64,000 bases of DNA, taken from the NCBI RefSeq assembly GCF_024764835.1, contig NZ_JALIGE010000069.1, positions 62,001 to 126,000 on the forward strand, given 5' to 3'. Shown in pieces: positions 33,548 through 42,334 of the stretch. The stretch comes from Scandinavium hiltneri. Lineage in GTDB: Bacteria; Pseudomonadota; Gammaproteobacteria; Enterobacterales; Enterobacteriaceae. Made by a program: the position numbers and the translations under genes. The notes under the pieces are model-generated. The model searched no databases, was not told the origin of the DNA, and saw only the letters and a program-made list of their open reading frames with translations. Position 1 is the stretch's first letter. Each line of letters opens with the position of its first letter.

Positions 33548-35899
33548 TTATTCTCGCCCGGCCAGCACGGCATTTAGCTCGTCACGCTCAATGTCCAGCG
33601 CCAGGAACTCCGTCAGGGCGATGAGCAGTCCACAGAACAGATCTGGTGCCAGGCGGATCAGTTTTTCACGCACCTGGTCTGGCGACCGTTGGCTTTTCCC
33701 GGCAATAAGCGCCACTACCCGTGCAAAGGCTTCCGGTTGCTGAATTAACTGCTGCAGGGAATTGTCGTCGCGCAGGGGTACATAGCGTGGCGGACAGTCC
33801 ACTTCGACTTCAGCATACAGCGGTAAATCACGAGAGGAACGACCCACGTGAATCTGCCATGTCCCCGGCGTGATGACCCAGTCGGCCAGTCCCGGATGGT
33901 AACAGGCCAGCTCGGCTATCGGTAATTGCAGACTCACCCGACGCGTTTCACCGGCGGCTAAGGCCACTTTACTAAAGCCCTTAAGCGCTTTCACTTCGCG
34001 GATAAGCTCGCCGTCCGGCGCACTAACGTAGAGCTGGGCTATCTCTTTGCCATCCCGCTCGCCGACATTCGTGAGATCAAACGAAAGCGTGAGCGTGTCG
34101 GCCTCCCCCACCTGCGTGGCCGACAGATCCAGATTCGCGTAGGTAAATTGTGTGTAGCTTAAGCCAAAACCAAACGGGAAACGCGGGGTCAGGCAGCGCT
34201 TATCATAATAGCGATAGCCGACAAACAGCCCTTCTGCATAATGATGACGTAAATTTTCACCCGGATAGTTCAGCCAGGCTGGCGTCTCTTCCAGCGTATT
34301 CGGTACCGTCACCGTCAGTTTGCCGCAAGGGTTGCGTTTGCCAAACAGAATTTCCGCTACTGCACGTCCCATTCCTTGTCCGGCAAAGAAGGTCTCCAGC
34401 AGCGCTTTACACTGACTGAGCCACGGCATTACCACCGCATCGCTGTTTGCCAGCACCACCACCACATTCGGCTGAACCTGTGATACTTCACAGATCAGGC
34501 GCTCATGCCCGGCCAGAATATTCAGATCCTGACGATCGCCGTTTTCACCGTCTTCACCTACGGCGGTACTGACAAATATCACCGCCACATCAGCATCCTG
34601 TGCCACCCTTCTGGCCTGCTCCAGGGCAGCTTCATCGTCGTTGAGATCGTCTGGTGCGCCAACTGCCCAGGTCACGTTAAAGTCATCGCCTGCGAGGTCA
34701 AAAATTTCACCCAGCGGGCGGTCAAGCAGATACGGTACCGTGGTCGCGCACCCTGAGCCCTGAATCACTGGCTCCAGCGCTGGTTTACCGAGTACGGCTA
34801 TACGGCGCGTTTTTTCCGGGCGCAACGGCAAAATATCATCGTCATTTTTCAGCAGCACAATCGATTCTGCTGCCAGGTGCTGCGAAAGCACATGATGCGC
34901 CGGGAAATCGGCCCGTGCGTCCGGACGACGGTTGCGCTGCACTTTATCCAGTAGCACCAGCATGCGATAGCAGGCACGATCAACAACGGCCATCGGGACT
35001 TCTCCTGCGTCGATCGCTGCCAACAGTGTCTGTTTATCGCGGCGGGTTTCTGGCATTGCCAAATCATTCCCTGCCAGCAAGGACGCCGGACGGTCTTTAA
35101 TACCGTACCAGTCAGACATGACCAGTCCGTCATAGCCCCATTCATCACGCAGTACCTGCGTTAACAGGAATGGATCCTGAGACGTTTGCACGCCGTTTAA
35201 GCGGTTATAGGAAGACATCACCGTCCACGGCTGCGATTTGGCAATCGCCCGCTGAAAGCCCGCCAGGTATATTTCGCGTAACGCACGTTCTTCGATAACC
35301 GAGTCCATCTCCGTGCGTCGGTACTCTGAATTGTTGGCGGCGAAGTGCTTCAGGCTGGCGCCCACGCCTTCGTCCTGTAAGCCATTAATCAGTGCGGCGG
35401 CGATATCCCCGCTCACCACCGGATCCTCAGCGTAATATTCGTATCCGCGCCCGGCAAGCGGCGTGCGGCGAATATTGATCCCTGGCCCGAGCAGGATGCC
35501 TACGCCCATGTGCTGGCATTCGCGTCCCAGTGCCTGACCCATCTGATAAACCAAGTCCACATCCCAACTGCACGCCAGGCTTGAACCATTCGGAAAGCAG
35601 GTGGCCGGTAGCGAGGCGCTAAACAGGGCTTCACTGCCCCCTTTCGCCGCCGGTTCTTCTGCACTGGCCTGGTCTGCGGTCTGGGTGATCACTGAAATGA
35701 AATCATCCATGCTCCATTTCTCGCTGCCATCGATTTGCGCACTGCTGTAGCGCACGCCATAGGTGCCGTCGGTCATAACAATATCGTCGATATCGTGCTG
35801 CGGCAGGCTGGCTGTGCGCCATAAGCCGCTCCCGGTCAGTAGAGCAACTTTCTCTTCTGCAGTCATTGTGGCGATAAGGCGTTTAAAATCACGATTCAT
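33548..35899 (-). CDS. Family-3 glycoside hydrolase (cytosolic beta-glucosidase type)
   Basis: A 783-residue GH3 enzyme. The (beta/alpha)8 domain shows ERALREIYLAGFQRAI, the substrate motif LKHFAANNSEYRR and the nucleophile motif VMSDWYG (Asp near residue 260). The alpha/beta sandwich follows (VLLKNDDDILPL, GENGDRQDLNI), then a fibronectin type III-like domain from about 590 (FPFGFGLSYTQFTYANLDLS). There is no signal peptide, so it acts on glycosides imported by the GPH transporter encoded 18 bases upstream. Specificity (beta-glucoside, beta-xyloside or other) cannot be read from sequence. Confidence 0.92.
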   Translation of the reverse strand: MNRDFKRLIATMTAEEKVALLTGSGLWRTASLPQHDIDDIVMTDGTYGVRYSSAQIDGSEKWSMDDFISVITQTADQASAEEPAAKGGSEALFSASLPATCFPNGSSLACSWDVDLVYQMGQALGRECQHMGVGILLGPGINIRRTPLAGRGYEYYAEDPVVSGDIAAALINGLQDEGVGASLKHFAANNSEYRRTEMDSVIEERALREIYLAGFQRAIAKSQPWTVMSSYNRLNGVQTSQDPFLLTQVLRDEWGYDGLVMSDWYGIKDRPASLLAGNDLAMPETRRDKQTLLAAIDAGEVPMAVVDRACYRMLVLLDKVQRNRRPDARADFPAHHVLSQHLAAESIVLLKNDDDILPLRPEKTRRIAVLGKPALEPVIQGSGCATTVPYLLDRPLGEIFDLAGDDFNVTWAVGAPDDLNDDEAALEQARRVAQDADVAVIFVSTAVGEDGENGDRQDLNILAGHERLICEVSQVQPNVVVVLANSDAVVMPWLSQCKALLETFFAGQGMGRAVAEILFGKRNPCGKLTVTVPNTLEETPAWLNYPGENLRHHYAEGLFVGYRYYDKRCLTPRFPFGFGLSYTQFTYANLDLSATQVGEADTLTLSFDLTNVGERDGKEIAQLYVSAPDGELIREVKALKGFSKVALAAGETRRVSLQLPIAELACYHPGLADWVITPGTWQIHVGRSSRDLPLYAEVEVDCPPRYVPLRDDNSLQQLIQQPEAFARVVALIAGKSQRSPDQVREKLIRLAPDLFCGLLIALTEFLALDIERDELNAVLAGRE

Positions 35900-35917
35900 T
35901 TCTCTGACTCCCTGAGG

Positions 35918-37279
35918 TTAAAGCGCGTTTTGTTTACGCAGGCTGATTTTTTGCACAATATCGCGATAGGTTTTTTCATCCAGCGAATAGGCAGCGATAA
36001 AAATGGCGCTGATAGCAAACATCGCGCCGGGGAACAGCGTCATCAAAATATTGATACCGTTCAGGGCACTGGCGCTGATATTCCCGGCCTCATAGTGATA
36101 ATAATCCAGCATCCATCCGGCGCAACCACCGCCAATCGCCATCGCAATCTTGGTGATAAAATTGAAGAAACCATAAATAGCGCCTTCGGTACGCACGCCG
36201 TGATGCCACTCCGCATATTCTACAGTGTCGGCAATCATAGACCACATCGCAACAAATCCCATGCCTAGCGTAATACTAAACAGGCTTACGCCACTCATTA
36301 TCAGCCATATATTATGGGCAGCGACAAAATACTGCATTATTACACCAAGCACGCCTATCAGTAGTGCCACTTGCACCATTTTCTTTTTGCCCATTATTGC
36401 AATGATCTTTTCTGACATCACAGTTCCTAAAATATAAGCCGCGGACTGAATCATAAAGAATGTGGCGGTAAACCCTTCGTTGCCGATAATGTATTTAATA
36501 AAGTAGATAGCAATTGCCATCCACACGGTATAGGCAATATAGAAAAAGACGGTAAACAGCGACAGGTTGATGAGTGGCGTATTGCCGACGACAGCGCGAA
36601 ACATTTCGCGCAGGGTGGGTGCAGGTGTCTCTTCTTCTTCACCGACGCGTTCTTTGGTCATGCCAAAGCAGGCAAGGAACAAGAAGGTGGCCAGCAGTGC
36701 AAAACAGGATACCGCAAAGACATAGCCTAACTGTTTGTCATCAAAGGGGGAGATCAGTAAATCGGCAGTGGTTGATACTATAAGGTAGCCAACGATAGCC
36801 AGCACAAACCGGTACACTGACAAAGACGACCGTGATGCTTCATGTTGCGTCAGTCGATTGGTCAGCGCTGAGTATGGCGTGTTCACCGCAGTGTAAGCCA
36901 GGCAGTAAATTGTATACGAGATGAGAGCAAAAAAGAATTTCGCTTGTCCAGCAAACGGTACAAAGCAGAGCACAGTCAAGAACCCGAGCGGTATCGCACC
37001 ATATAACAACCAGGGGCGCAGTTTTCCATAGCGACTGTGCGTTTTATCAATCGCAAAGCCAATCAGAATATTGAAGATGGCATCAATAACGCGGGCAATA
37101 ACGAAAATCAAACTGGCCTGTGTGGCACTAAGCCCGTAGATATTGGTATAGAAGAACAATAGAAAGAGAGAGACAAAACCAAATGACAAATTAGAGGCTA
37201 AGTCACCGAAACCATAACCTATTTTTTCTTTAATGCCGATAACGACATAGCTTGCTGAGAGTTTGTTTTCTGTTTCCAT
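35918..37279 (-). CDS. GPH-family glycoside/pentoside cation symporter
   Basis: A 453-residue inner-membrane symporter of the glycoside-pentoside-hexuronide family (MelB/YicJ type) with about 12 hydrophobic helices. Family marks are KIGYGFGDLASNLSFGF near the N-terminus and GFAIDKTHSRYGKLRPWLLY between helices 2 and 3. First gene of the GPH-GH3-AraC operon on the minus strand. It probably imports a glycoside for the cytosolic GH3 enzyme. A perfect CRP site lies about 110 bases upstream of its start, so catabolite control is likely. Confidence 0.92.
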   Translation of the reverse strand: METENKLSASYVVIGIKEKIGYGFGDLASNLSFGFVSLFLLFFYTNIYGLSATQASLIFVIARVIDAIFNILIGFAIDKTHSRYGKLRPWLLYGAIPLGFLTVLCFVPFAGQAKFFFALISYTIYCLAYTAVNTPYSALTNRLTQHEASRSSLSVYRFVLAIVGYLIVSTTADLLISPFDDKQLGYVFAVSCFALLATFLFLACFGMTKERVGEEEETPAPTLREMFRAVVGNTPLINLSLFTVFFYIAYTVWMAIAIYFIKYIIGNEGFTATFFMIQSAAYILGTVMSEKIIAIMGKKKMVQVALLIGVLGVIMQYFVAAHNIWLIMSGVSLFSITLGMGFVAMWSMIADTVEYAEWHHGVRTEGAIYGFFNFITKIAMAIGGGCAGWMLDYYHYEAGNISASALNGINILMTLFPGAMFAISAIFIAAYSLDEKTYRDIVQKISLRKQNAL

Positions 37280-37302
37280 TTTGAACTGCCCATTTTTGTA
37301 AT

Positions 37303-37326
37303 ATGCCCGGGCAGTATATGCCTGGG
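37303..37326. promoter_or_regulatory. Direct repeats ATGCCYGGG before the GPH operon
   Basis: Two 9-base direct repeats (ATGCCCGGG at 37303-37311 and ATGCCTGGG at 37318-37326), 15 bases apart, 24-47 bases before the transporter start. They could bind the AraC-type regulator of the operon. Confidence 0.4.
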
Positions 37327-37388
37327 GTTATTTAATCACTTTGCGTTCTTTGTCCGGGGGATTCCTGTTTTTTGTCTTTATAGAGAAG

Positions 37389-37404
37389 TGTGAACGAAAT
37401 CACA
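37389..37404. promoter_or_regulatory. Perfect CRP-binding core
   Basis: TGTGA-N6-TCACA exactly matches the CRP consensus core. It lies between the divergent GPH operon and the sugar ABC operon. Confidence 0.8.
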
Positions 37405-37540
37405 GGGCCTCGCAGGCATGGACATCTCTGAACCACATGCGCTTACGACTGCTCTCCTTCCTGCCTATCTGCACTCAGTCACAAAATCCACATCGCTTTT
37501 CTGCCCTTTCTTGACAACCTGAATCAGGAGTGTCAATTCT

Positions 37541-37558
37541 TGCTTCACCGATTGAGCA
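37541..37558. promoter_or_regulatory. RbtR-like operator before the sugar ABC transporter
   Basis: TGCTTCACCGATTGAGCA is identical at 15 of 18 positions to the palindrome in front of rbtD (47404-47421). A TTGACA box lies upstream at 37511-37516 and GATAAT downstream at 37573-37578. Confidence 0.6.
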
Positions 37559-37679
37559 AATGTAGCAGCAATGATAATGAAAAGCTGAATTTTGGTTTCC
37601 TGATGTTTAAGCAAAACCGCTACCTCAGTGAATGAATGGTGAGGTGGTCATCTTATTCGAGTCAGTGAGGAGTAAAACT

Positions 37680-38726
37680 ATGCGTTACCCTACAGTATTC
37701 AAAGCATCGCTTATTGCGGCAATAGGTTTTAGCGGAATGGCACAGGCGCAGGAAGCCGCTACCGTTGCGTTTCTGATGCCCGATCAGGCATCCACCCGTT
37801 ATGAGCAGCATGATTTTCCCGGCTTTAAAACGGAGCTGACCAGGCTCTGCCAGCAGTGCAAGGTTATCTACCAGAACGCCAATGCCAGCGCCTCTTTGCA
37901 ACAGCAGCAGTTCAACTCCGCCATTGCCCAGGGCGCGAAAGTGATTGTCCTGGATCCGGTTGACTCCTCTGCCGCTGCCGGCCTGGTGGAAATCGCCCAC
38001 TCCCAGGGTGTGAAAGTGGTGGCTTACGACCGCCCTATCCCCGGTAAGCCCGCCGATTTTTATATCTCCTTTGATAACGAAGGCATCGGCTACGCGATAT
38101 CCGCCTCGTTGGTTGAACAACTGAAGGCGACAAACGTACCCGCTGGCGCCGGTGTGCTGCAGATTAACGGCTCGCCGACCGATGCCGCAGCAGGTCTGAT
38201 TCGCGACGGTATCCACCGCGGGCTGAAGGACTCCGGTTACAAAACGTTAGCTGAGTTCGACACTCCGGAATGGGCTCCACCAAAGGCGCAGGAGTGGGCT
38301 GCCGGTCAGATAACCCGCTTCGGCGATAAAATTAAGGGTGTGGTCGCGGCGAATGACGGGACCGGTGGTGGGGCTATCGCCGCCTTTAAATCCGGCGGTG
38401 TACAGCCTATTCCTCCGGTAACCGGCAACGATGCGACAATCGCCGCATTGCAGTTGATTATCGCCGGGGATCAGTACAACACCATCTCCAAACCGTCGGA
38501 AATCGTTGCTGCCGCTGCCGCGAATGTTGCGGTGCAGTTGATCAATGGTCAGAAGCCGAAGGCTACCTCAACCCTCTACAACACACCGTCACAGCTCTTT
38601 GTTCCGGCGGTGATCACCGCCAAAAATATCAAAGCGGAAATCTTTGATAAGAAAATCCAGACGCCGCAACAAGTCTGTACCGGAGAGTACCAGCAGGCCT
38701 GCCAGAAATTAGGGATCCTCAACTAA
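37680..38726 (+). CDS. Periplasmic sugar-binding protein of a CUT2 ABC transporter
   Basis: A 348-residue RbsB/XylF-type binding protein. A signal peptide (ASLIAAIGFSGMAQA before QEA) is followed by VAFLMPDQASTRYEQHDFPG and the sugar-binding signature VIVLDPVDSSAAAGLVEIAH. AGGAG Shine-Dalgarno directly before the start at 37680. First gene of a binding protein-ATPase-permease operon. An RbtR-like operator upstream suggests the ligand is ribitol or a related pentitol; that is inference. The hairpin after the gene is typical of stabilised binding-protein messages. Confidence 0.92.
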   Translation: MRYPTVFKASLIAAIGFSGMAQAQEAATVAFLMPDQASTRYEQHDFPGFKTELTRLCQQCKVIYQNANASASLQQQQFNSAIAQGAKVIVLDPVDSSAAAGLVEIAHSQGVKVVAYDRPIPGKPADFYISFDNEGIGYAISASLVEQLKATNVPAGAGVLQINGSPTDAAAGLIRDGIHRGLKDSGYKTLAEFDTPEWAPPKAQEWAAGQITRFGDKIKGVVAANDGTGGGAIAAFKSGGVQPIPPVTGNDATIAALQLIIAGDQYNTISKPSEIVAAAAANVAVQLINGQKPKATSTLYNTPSQLFVPAVITAKNIKAEIFDKKIQTPQQVCTGEYQQACQKLGILN

Positions 38727-38734
38727 GTCGCAGC

Positions 38735-38756
38735 CGGTGCGTTCGCAGACGCACCG
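38735..38756 (+). other. Intercistronic hairpin after the binding-protein gene
   Basis: A 7-bp stem (CGGTGCG/CGCACCG) between the binding-protein and ATPase genes. Such hairpins often stabilise the upstream message so that the binding protein is made in excess. Confidence 0.5.
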
Positions 38757-38776
38757 ACGATAAGAAGGTTTTTACT

Positions 38777-39589
38777 ATGTTAATCGACAATGGCCTCGCC
38801 CCGCGCACGGATAGCCCGCTTCTTCAGTTAAGGAAAATATCTAAAAACTTTGGCGCTGTTTCCGCCCTGACGGATATTGATCTCGACGTTTATGCGGGTG
38901 AAGTCGTGGCACTGGTTGGCGATAACGGCGCAGGTAAATCGACGCTGGTTAAAGTGCTGGCGGGCGTGCATCAGCCCACTTCTGGCACCATTGAATTTGA
39001 AGGTAAGGAAATCACTCTTGATAGCCCGGGCAAAGCGCTGGAGTATGGAATTTCCACTGTTTTTCAGGATCTGGCGTTGTGCGAAAACCTGGATGTGGTG
39101 GCGAACCTGTTTCTGGGGCACGAGCTGTCGGCCTGGCAGCTCGACGAAGTGAGCATGGAGGTGCAGGCATGGACGCTGCTCAACGAGCTGGCTGCCCGCA
39201 TTCCTTCCGTGCGCGAACCGGTCGCCTCCCTTTCTGGCGGACAGCGGCAAACTGTCGCCATCGCCCGCTCGCTGCTGCTCCATCCCAAAATCATTATGCT
39301 CGACGAGCCCACGGCCGCCCTCGGCGTGGCGCAGACTGCAGAAGTGCTGAACCTGATTGAACGGGTACGCGAGCGGGGGCTTGGCGTGATTATCATCAGC
39401 CACAATATGGAAGACGTGCGGGCCGTTGCCGACCGAATCGTTGTTCTGCGTCTGGGCCGCAATCAAGGCATTTTCACACCGGAAGCCACCAACCAGGATC
39501 TGGTCGCCGCCATTACCGGGGCGACAGAGAACGCCGTATCGCGCCGGGTCGAAAGAAAAACGCATGAACATACGACGGGAGTGAGCTGA
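38777..39589 (+). CDS. Single-domain ABC ATPase of the CUT2 sugar transporter
   Basis: A 270-residue ATPase with Walker A (GDNGAGKSTLVK), Q-loop (VFQDLALCENL), signature (SLSGGQRQTVAIARSL), Walker B (IIMLDEPTAALG) and the switch His (IIISHNMEDV). Most CUT2 ATPases (RbsA, XylG) are about 500 residues with two nucleotide-binding domains; this one has a single domain, like FrcA of rhizobia. It lies 50 bases after the binding-protein gene and 3 bases before the permease gene. It energises import of a pentitol or sugar. Confidence 0.93.
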   Translation: MLIDNGLAPRTDSPLLQLRKISKNFGAVSALTDIDLDVYAGEVVALVGDNGAGKSTLVKVLAGVHQPTSGTIEFEGKEITLDSPGKALEYGISTVFQDLALCENLDVVANLFLGHELSAWQLDEVSMEVQAWTLLNELAARIPSVREPVASLSGGQRQTVAIARSLLLHPKIIMLDEPTAALGVAQTAEVLNLIERVRERGLGVIIISHNMEDVRAVADRIVVLRLGRNQGIFTPEATNQDLVAAITGATENAVSRRVERKTHEHTTGVS

Positions 39590-39592
39590 GCC

Positions 39593-40852
39593 ATGACCAC
39601 AACCACCAATAAACCGCTGATGCCTGAAACCAGGCTAGACCGTAGCGACGAGCGTGTCAGCCACCAGGACAGTATTTCCGGCCTGCTGCGCGCGTATATC
39701 ACCCGCATTAAAACAGGCGACCTGGGGATGATCCCCGTGGTCCTTGGGCTTATCATTATCTCCATCGTCTTTACCGTACTTAACCCGATTTATCTGGCAC
39801 CGAATAACCTCGTCAATATGCTTTTCGACTGCGCCACGGTGGGCTTTATCTCGCTGGGTATCGTCTGCGTGCTGCTGCTGGGTGAAATTGACCTTTCCGT
39901 CGGGTCGATGAGCGGCCTGGCCTCGGCCATTATCGGCGTGCTGTGGGTGAATCAGGGCTGGCCGGTCATTGGCGCAATAGCCGTTGCGCTGGCAGTGGGC
40001 GCCGCCGTAGGGCTGATATACGCTCAGCTTTACAGCCGCTTAGGGATGCCGAGCTTTGTGGCAACCCTTGCCGGACTGCTGGCGCTGCTCGGTATGCAGC
40101 TGTATATCCTCGGCCCGTCGGGAAGTATTAACCTGCCCTACGTTTCCCCGCTGGTGCGCTTCGGCCAGGTACTGGTGATGCCGGGCTGGCTGGCACATCT
40201 GTTTGCATTGCTACCCGGGGTGCTAATGCTGGTCCAGGGGTTGCGCACCCGCACGCGACGGACTCAGGCCAACCTGTCCTGCGAACCGCTCAGCTCACTT
40301 TGGGCACGCAGCATTTTTCTGACCGCCGTGTTCGAGTTTATGGTGTTTTATCTCAATATGGGTCGCGGTGTGCCATGGGTCTTTGGGCTGTTTATCCTCG
40401 TCGTTGTGATGCTGAACTATGCCCTGAAACGCACAAAATGGGGCCGCTCAATGTTTGCCGTAGGGGGGAACCGCGAAGCTGCGCGCCGCTCCGGCATCAA
40501 TGTACGCCGTATTTACATCAGCGCGTTTATGATTTGTTCCGTGCTGGCCACAACCGGCGGGATCCTTGCCGCTTCACGCCTGGCTTCTGCCAGCCAACAG
40601 GCGGGGACCGGGGATGTGAATCTTAACGCTATCGCGGCAGCGGTGATTGGCGGCACCAGCCTGTTTGGCGGGCGCGGCAGTGCGTACTCTGCCCTGCTCG
40701 GCATCATCGTTATTCAGTGTATTTCCAACGGGCTGACGCTGCTCAATCTGCCGTCGTCGTTACGCTATATGATCACCGGCGGCGTGCTGGCTATTGCCGT
40801 CATTGTGGATTCGATGGCGAGGCGTTCGCGGGTGAGCCACGGTCGCGCCTGA
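39593..40852 (+). CDS. CUT2 sugar ABC transporter permease
   Basis: A 419-residue inner-membrane permease of the RbsC/XylH family with about ten hydrophobic helices. Family motifs are GEIDLSVGSMSGLASAIIGV and AVGGNREAARRSGINVRRIY, then IGGTSLFGGRGSAYSALLGI. It is longer than RbsC, like XylH. Last gene of the importer operon; no sugar-modifying enzyme follows it on the same strand, and the next gene is the convergent dalT. Confidence 0.93.
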   Translation: MTTTTNKPLMPETRLDRSDERVSHQDSISGLLRAYITRIKTGDLGMIPVVLGLIIISIVFTVLNPIYLAPNNLVNMLFDCATVGFISLGIVCVLLLGEIDLSVGSMSGLASAIIGVLWVNQGWPVIGAIAVALAVGAAVGLIYAQLYSRLGMPSFVATLAGLLALLGMQLYILGPSGSINLPYVSPLVRFGQVLVMPGWLAHLFALLPGVLMLVQGLRTRTRRTQANLSCEPLSSLWARSIFLTAVFEFMVFYLNMGRGVPWVFGLFILVVVMLNYALKRTKWGRSMFAVGGNREAARRSGINVRRIYISAFMICSVLATTGGILAASRLASASQQAGTGDVNLNAIAAAVIGGTSLFGGRGSAYSALLGIIVIQCISNGLTLLNLPSSLRYMITGGVLAIAVIVDSMARRSRVSHGRA

Positions 40853-40955
40853 ATTCAGAAAAGAGGGGAAGCGCTGGCTGCAAAGTACCAATAAGTTCAT
40901 CAAGCGTTGGATAACACCCGAGCGCCGCCGCAAACTTTACGTCCTTGTTCCGTTA

Positions 40956-40982
40956 ACGGCTGGCAGGGTACGCGCCAGCCGT
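40956..40982. terminator. Inverted repeat between convergent ABC permease and dalT
   Basis: A 9-bp stem (ACGGCTGGC/GCCAGCCGT) with a 9-base loop, placed between two convergent genes; no T-run, so termination is uncertain. Confidence 0.45.
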
Positions 40983-40989
40983 AACTGTC

Positions 40990-42270
40990 TTAAGACGCCC
41001 GTGCTACCGCTTTGTCGGTTTTATCCGAACTGCTTTCAAAGCCAGGCTGTTCGACACGAATAAAGTGGCAAAGGAAGAAGGCGATGATATAAAGCGCGGT
41101 GTAGGCAATCACCACCCCAATGGTGCTGAAGAACGGCAACAACACTACTGCAATCGCCGGTGCCAGGAAGTTCGACAGGCCCGCAGAGAGGTTGTAGACA
41201 GAAATAGCAGCCCCTTTGTGAAGCGGTTCGAGCGCCGGAAAAACAGCCGCCATCGGCACGAATGCCGCGACGAAAATCCCCAGCGAAATGGCCGGAAGTA
41301 GCGCCATGGCGAAATTATGCCCGAAATGCTGCGGCACGTAATAGAACGCCAGGCTTGAAAGGGCCATACCGATGCAGCCGAACCAACGGACGACGCGCAT
41401 CCAGCCCATTTTTTCCGCCACTATGCCCCAGAAAATATTTGAGAAAATGGTCGTAAAGAAAAATACCGCCCACACCTGGAGCCACTCAGAGGTGCTGAAG
41501 CCCAGCTCATCGACGAACATCAGCGGCATGATTACCGCAAAGCCAAACAGCGACAGCGTGTTGATAATGCGCACCATGCTCGAATACATAATGCTACGGT
41601 TGGTATAGAGCAGCGTAATCGCCCGGCTCAGCTCGTTGAGTTTCTCTTTGGTCGTCAGGTTATGCATGTGCGTTGGGGTATGCACGTTACGCAGGGAGAT
41701 CATCGCAATCACCCCGCCCGCCAGGCAGAAGAACAGCGCCATCCACAGCGTACCCAGTTCGCCAACCAGTGGAATGGTAAAACTCGGAATGTAGCTACCC
41801 GCCACGCCAATACCAATCGAATAGACCGCCCAGTACCAGCCCAGCGCGGAGCTGGCATTCTCGCTCTTCACGTTATGGATAATCACCACGATGAAGGAGT
41901 AGAGGAACAGCGGGTAGGCAAAACCGCGAATGCCGTAGAACAGCAGGATCAGCGCGTAGTTGGCATGCCCCAGACCGAAGGTCAGGAACAGCACGTGGAA
42001 CACACACCACAGCACAAAGCCGATAAACATGGTTTTCTGCGGCGTAATAATTTCGGCAACCACCCCGGAAACCCAGGCGGACAGCGCGGCGGCGAGGCCA
42101 TAGAGCGTAAAGGCAAACGATGCCTGTGCAGGCGAAAAGCCCAGCTCTTTGATGTAGTGAGAGAGGAACGCCAGCTCAAAACCGTCACCGGTCATGAATA
42201 CGGCGATAGCGATATAGCCCCACAGCAGGTGAAGCGGTAATCCAAACCATTGTTTATTCGCAACGGACAT
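40990..42270 (-). CDS. dalT: D-arabinitol transporter (MFS)
   Basis: A 426-residue major-facilitator permease of the DalT/RbtT polyol group with 12 hydrophobic helices (GYIAIAVFMTGDGFELAFLS, then YIKELGFSPAQASFAFTLYG, WYWAVYSIGIGVAGSYIPSF). Last gene of dalD-dalK-dalT, in the order known from Klebsiella. It should import D-arabinitol by proton symport. Because no rbtT gene follows rbtK here, DalT might also carry some ribitol. A small GC hairpin separates it from dalK. Confidence 0.9.
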   Translation of the reverse strand: MSVANKQWFGLPLHLLWGYIAIAVFMTGDGFELAFLSHYIKELGFSPAQASFAFTLYGLAAALSAWVSGVVAEIITPQKTMFIGFVLWCVFHVLFLTFGLGHANYALILLFYGIRGFAYPLFLYSFIVVIIHNVKSENASSALGWYWAVYSIGIGVAGSYIPSFTIPLVGELGTLWMALFFCLAGGVIAMISLRNVHTPTHMHNLTTKEKLNELSRAITLLYTNRSIMYSSMVRIINTLSLFGFAVIMPLMFVDELGFSTSEWLQVWAVFFFTTIFSNIFWGIVAEKMGWMRVVRWFGCIGMALSSLAFYYVPQHFGHNFAMALLPAISLGIFVAAFVPMAAVFPALEPLHKGAAISVYNLSAGLSNFLAPAIAVVLLPFFSTIGVVIAYTALYIIAFFLCHFIRVEQPGFESSSDKTDKAVARAS

Positions 42271-42300
42271 AGTGACCTCGTTTCTTTTGTACAGGGTAAT

Positions 42301-42316
42301 CCCGGCCGCAGCCGGG
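42301..42316 (-). other. Hairpin between dalK and dalT
   Basis: A 6-bp GC stem (CCCGGC/GCCGGG, 4-base loop) in the 64-base spacer, with AT-rich flanks; it may lower expression of dalT relative to dalK. Confidence 0.4.
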
Positions 42317-42334
42317 TCACTTTTATTATTAAAA

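Noticed and set aside
38828..39571. 247-codon open frame opposite the ABC ATPase gene
   Set aside because: The ATPase has every expected motif; the antisense frame shows none.
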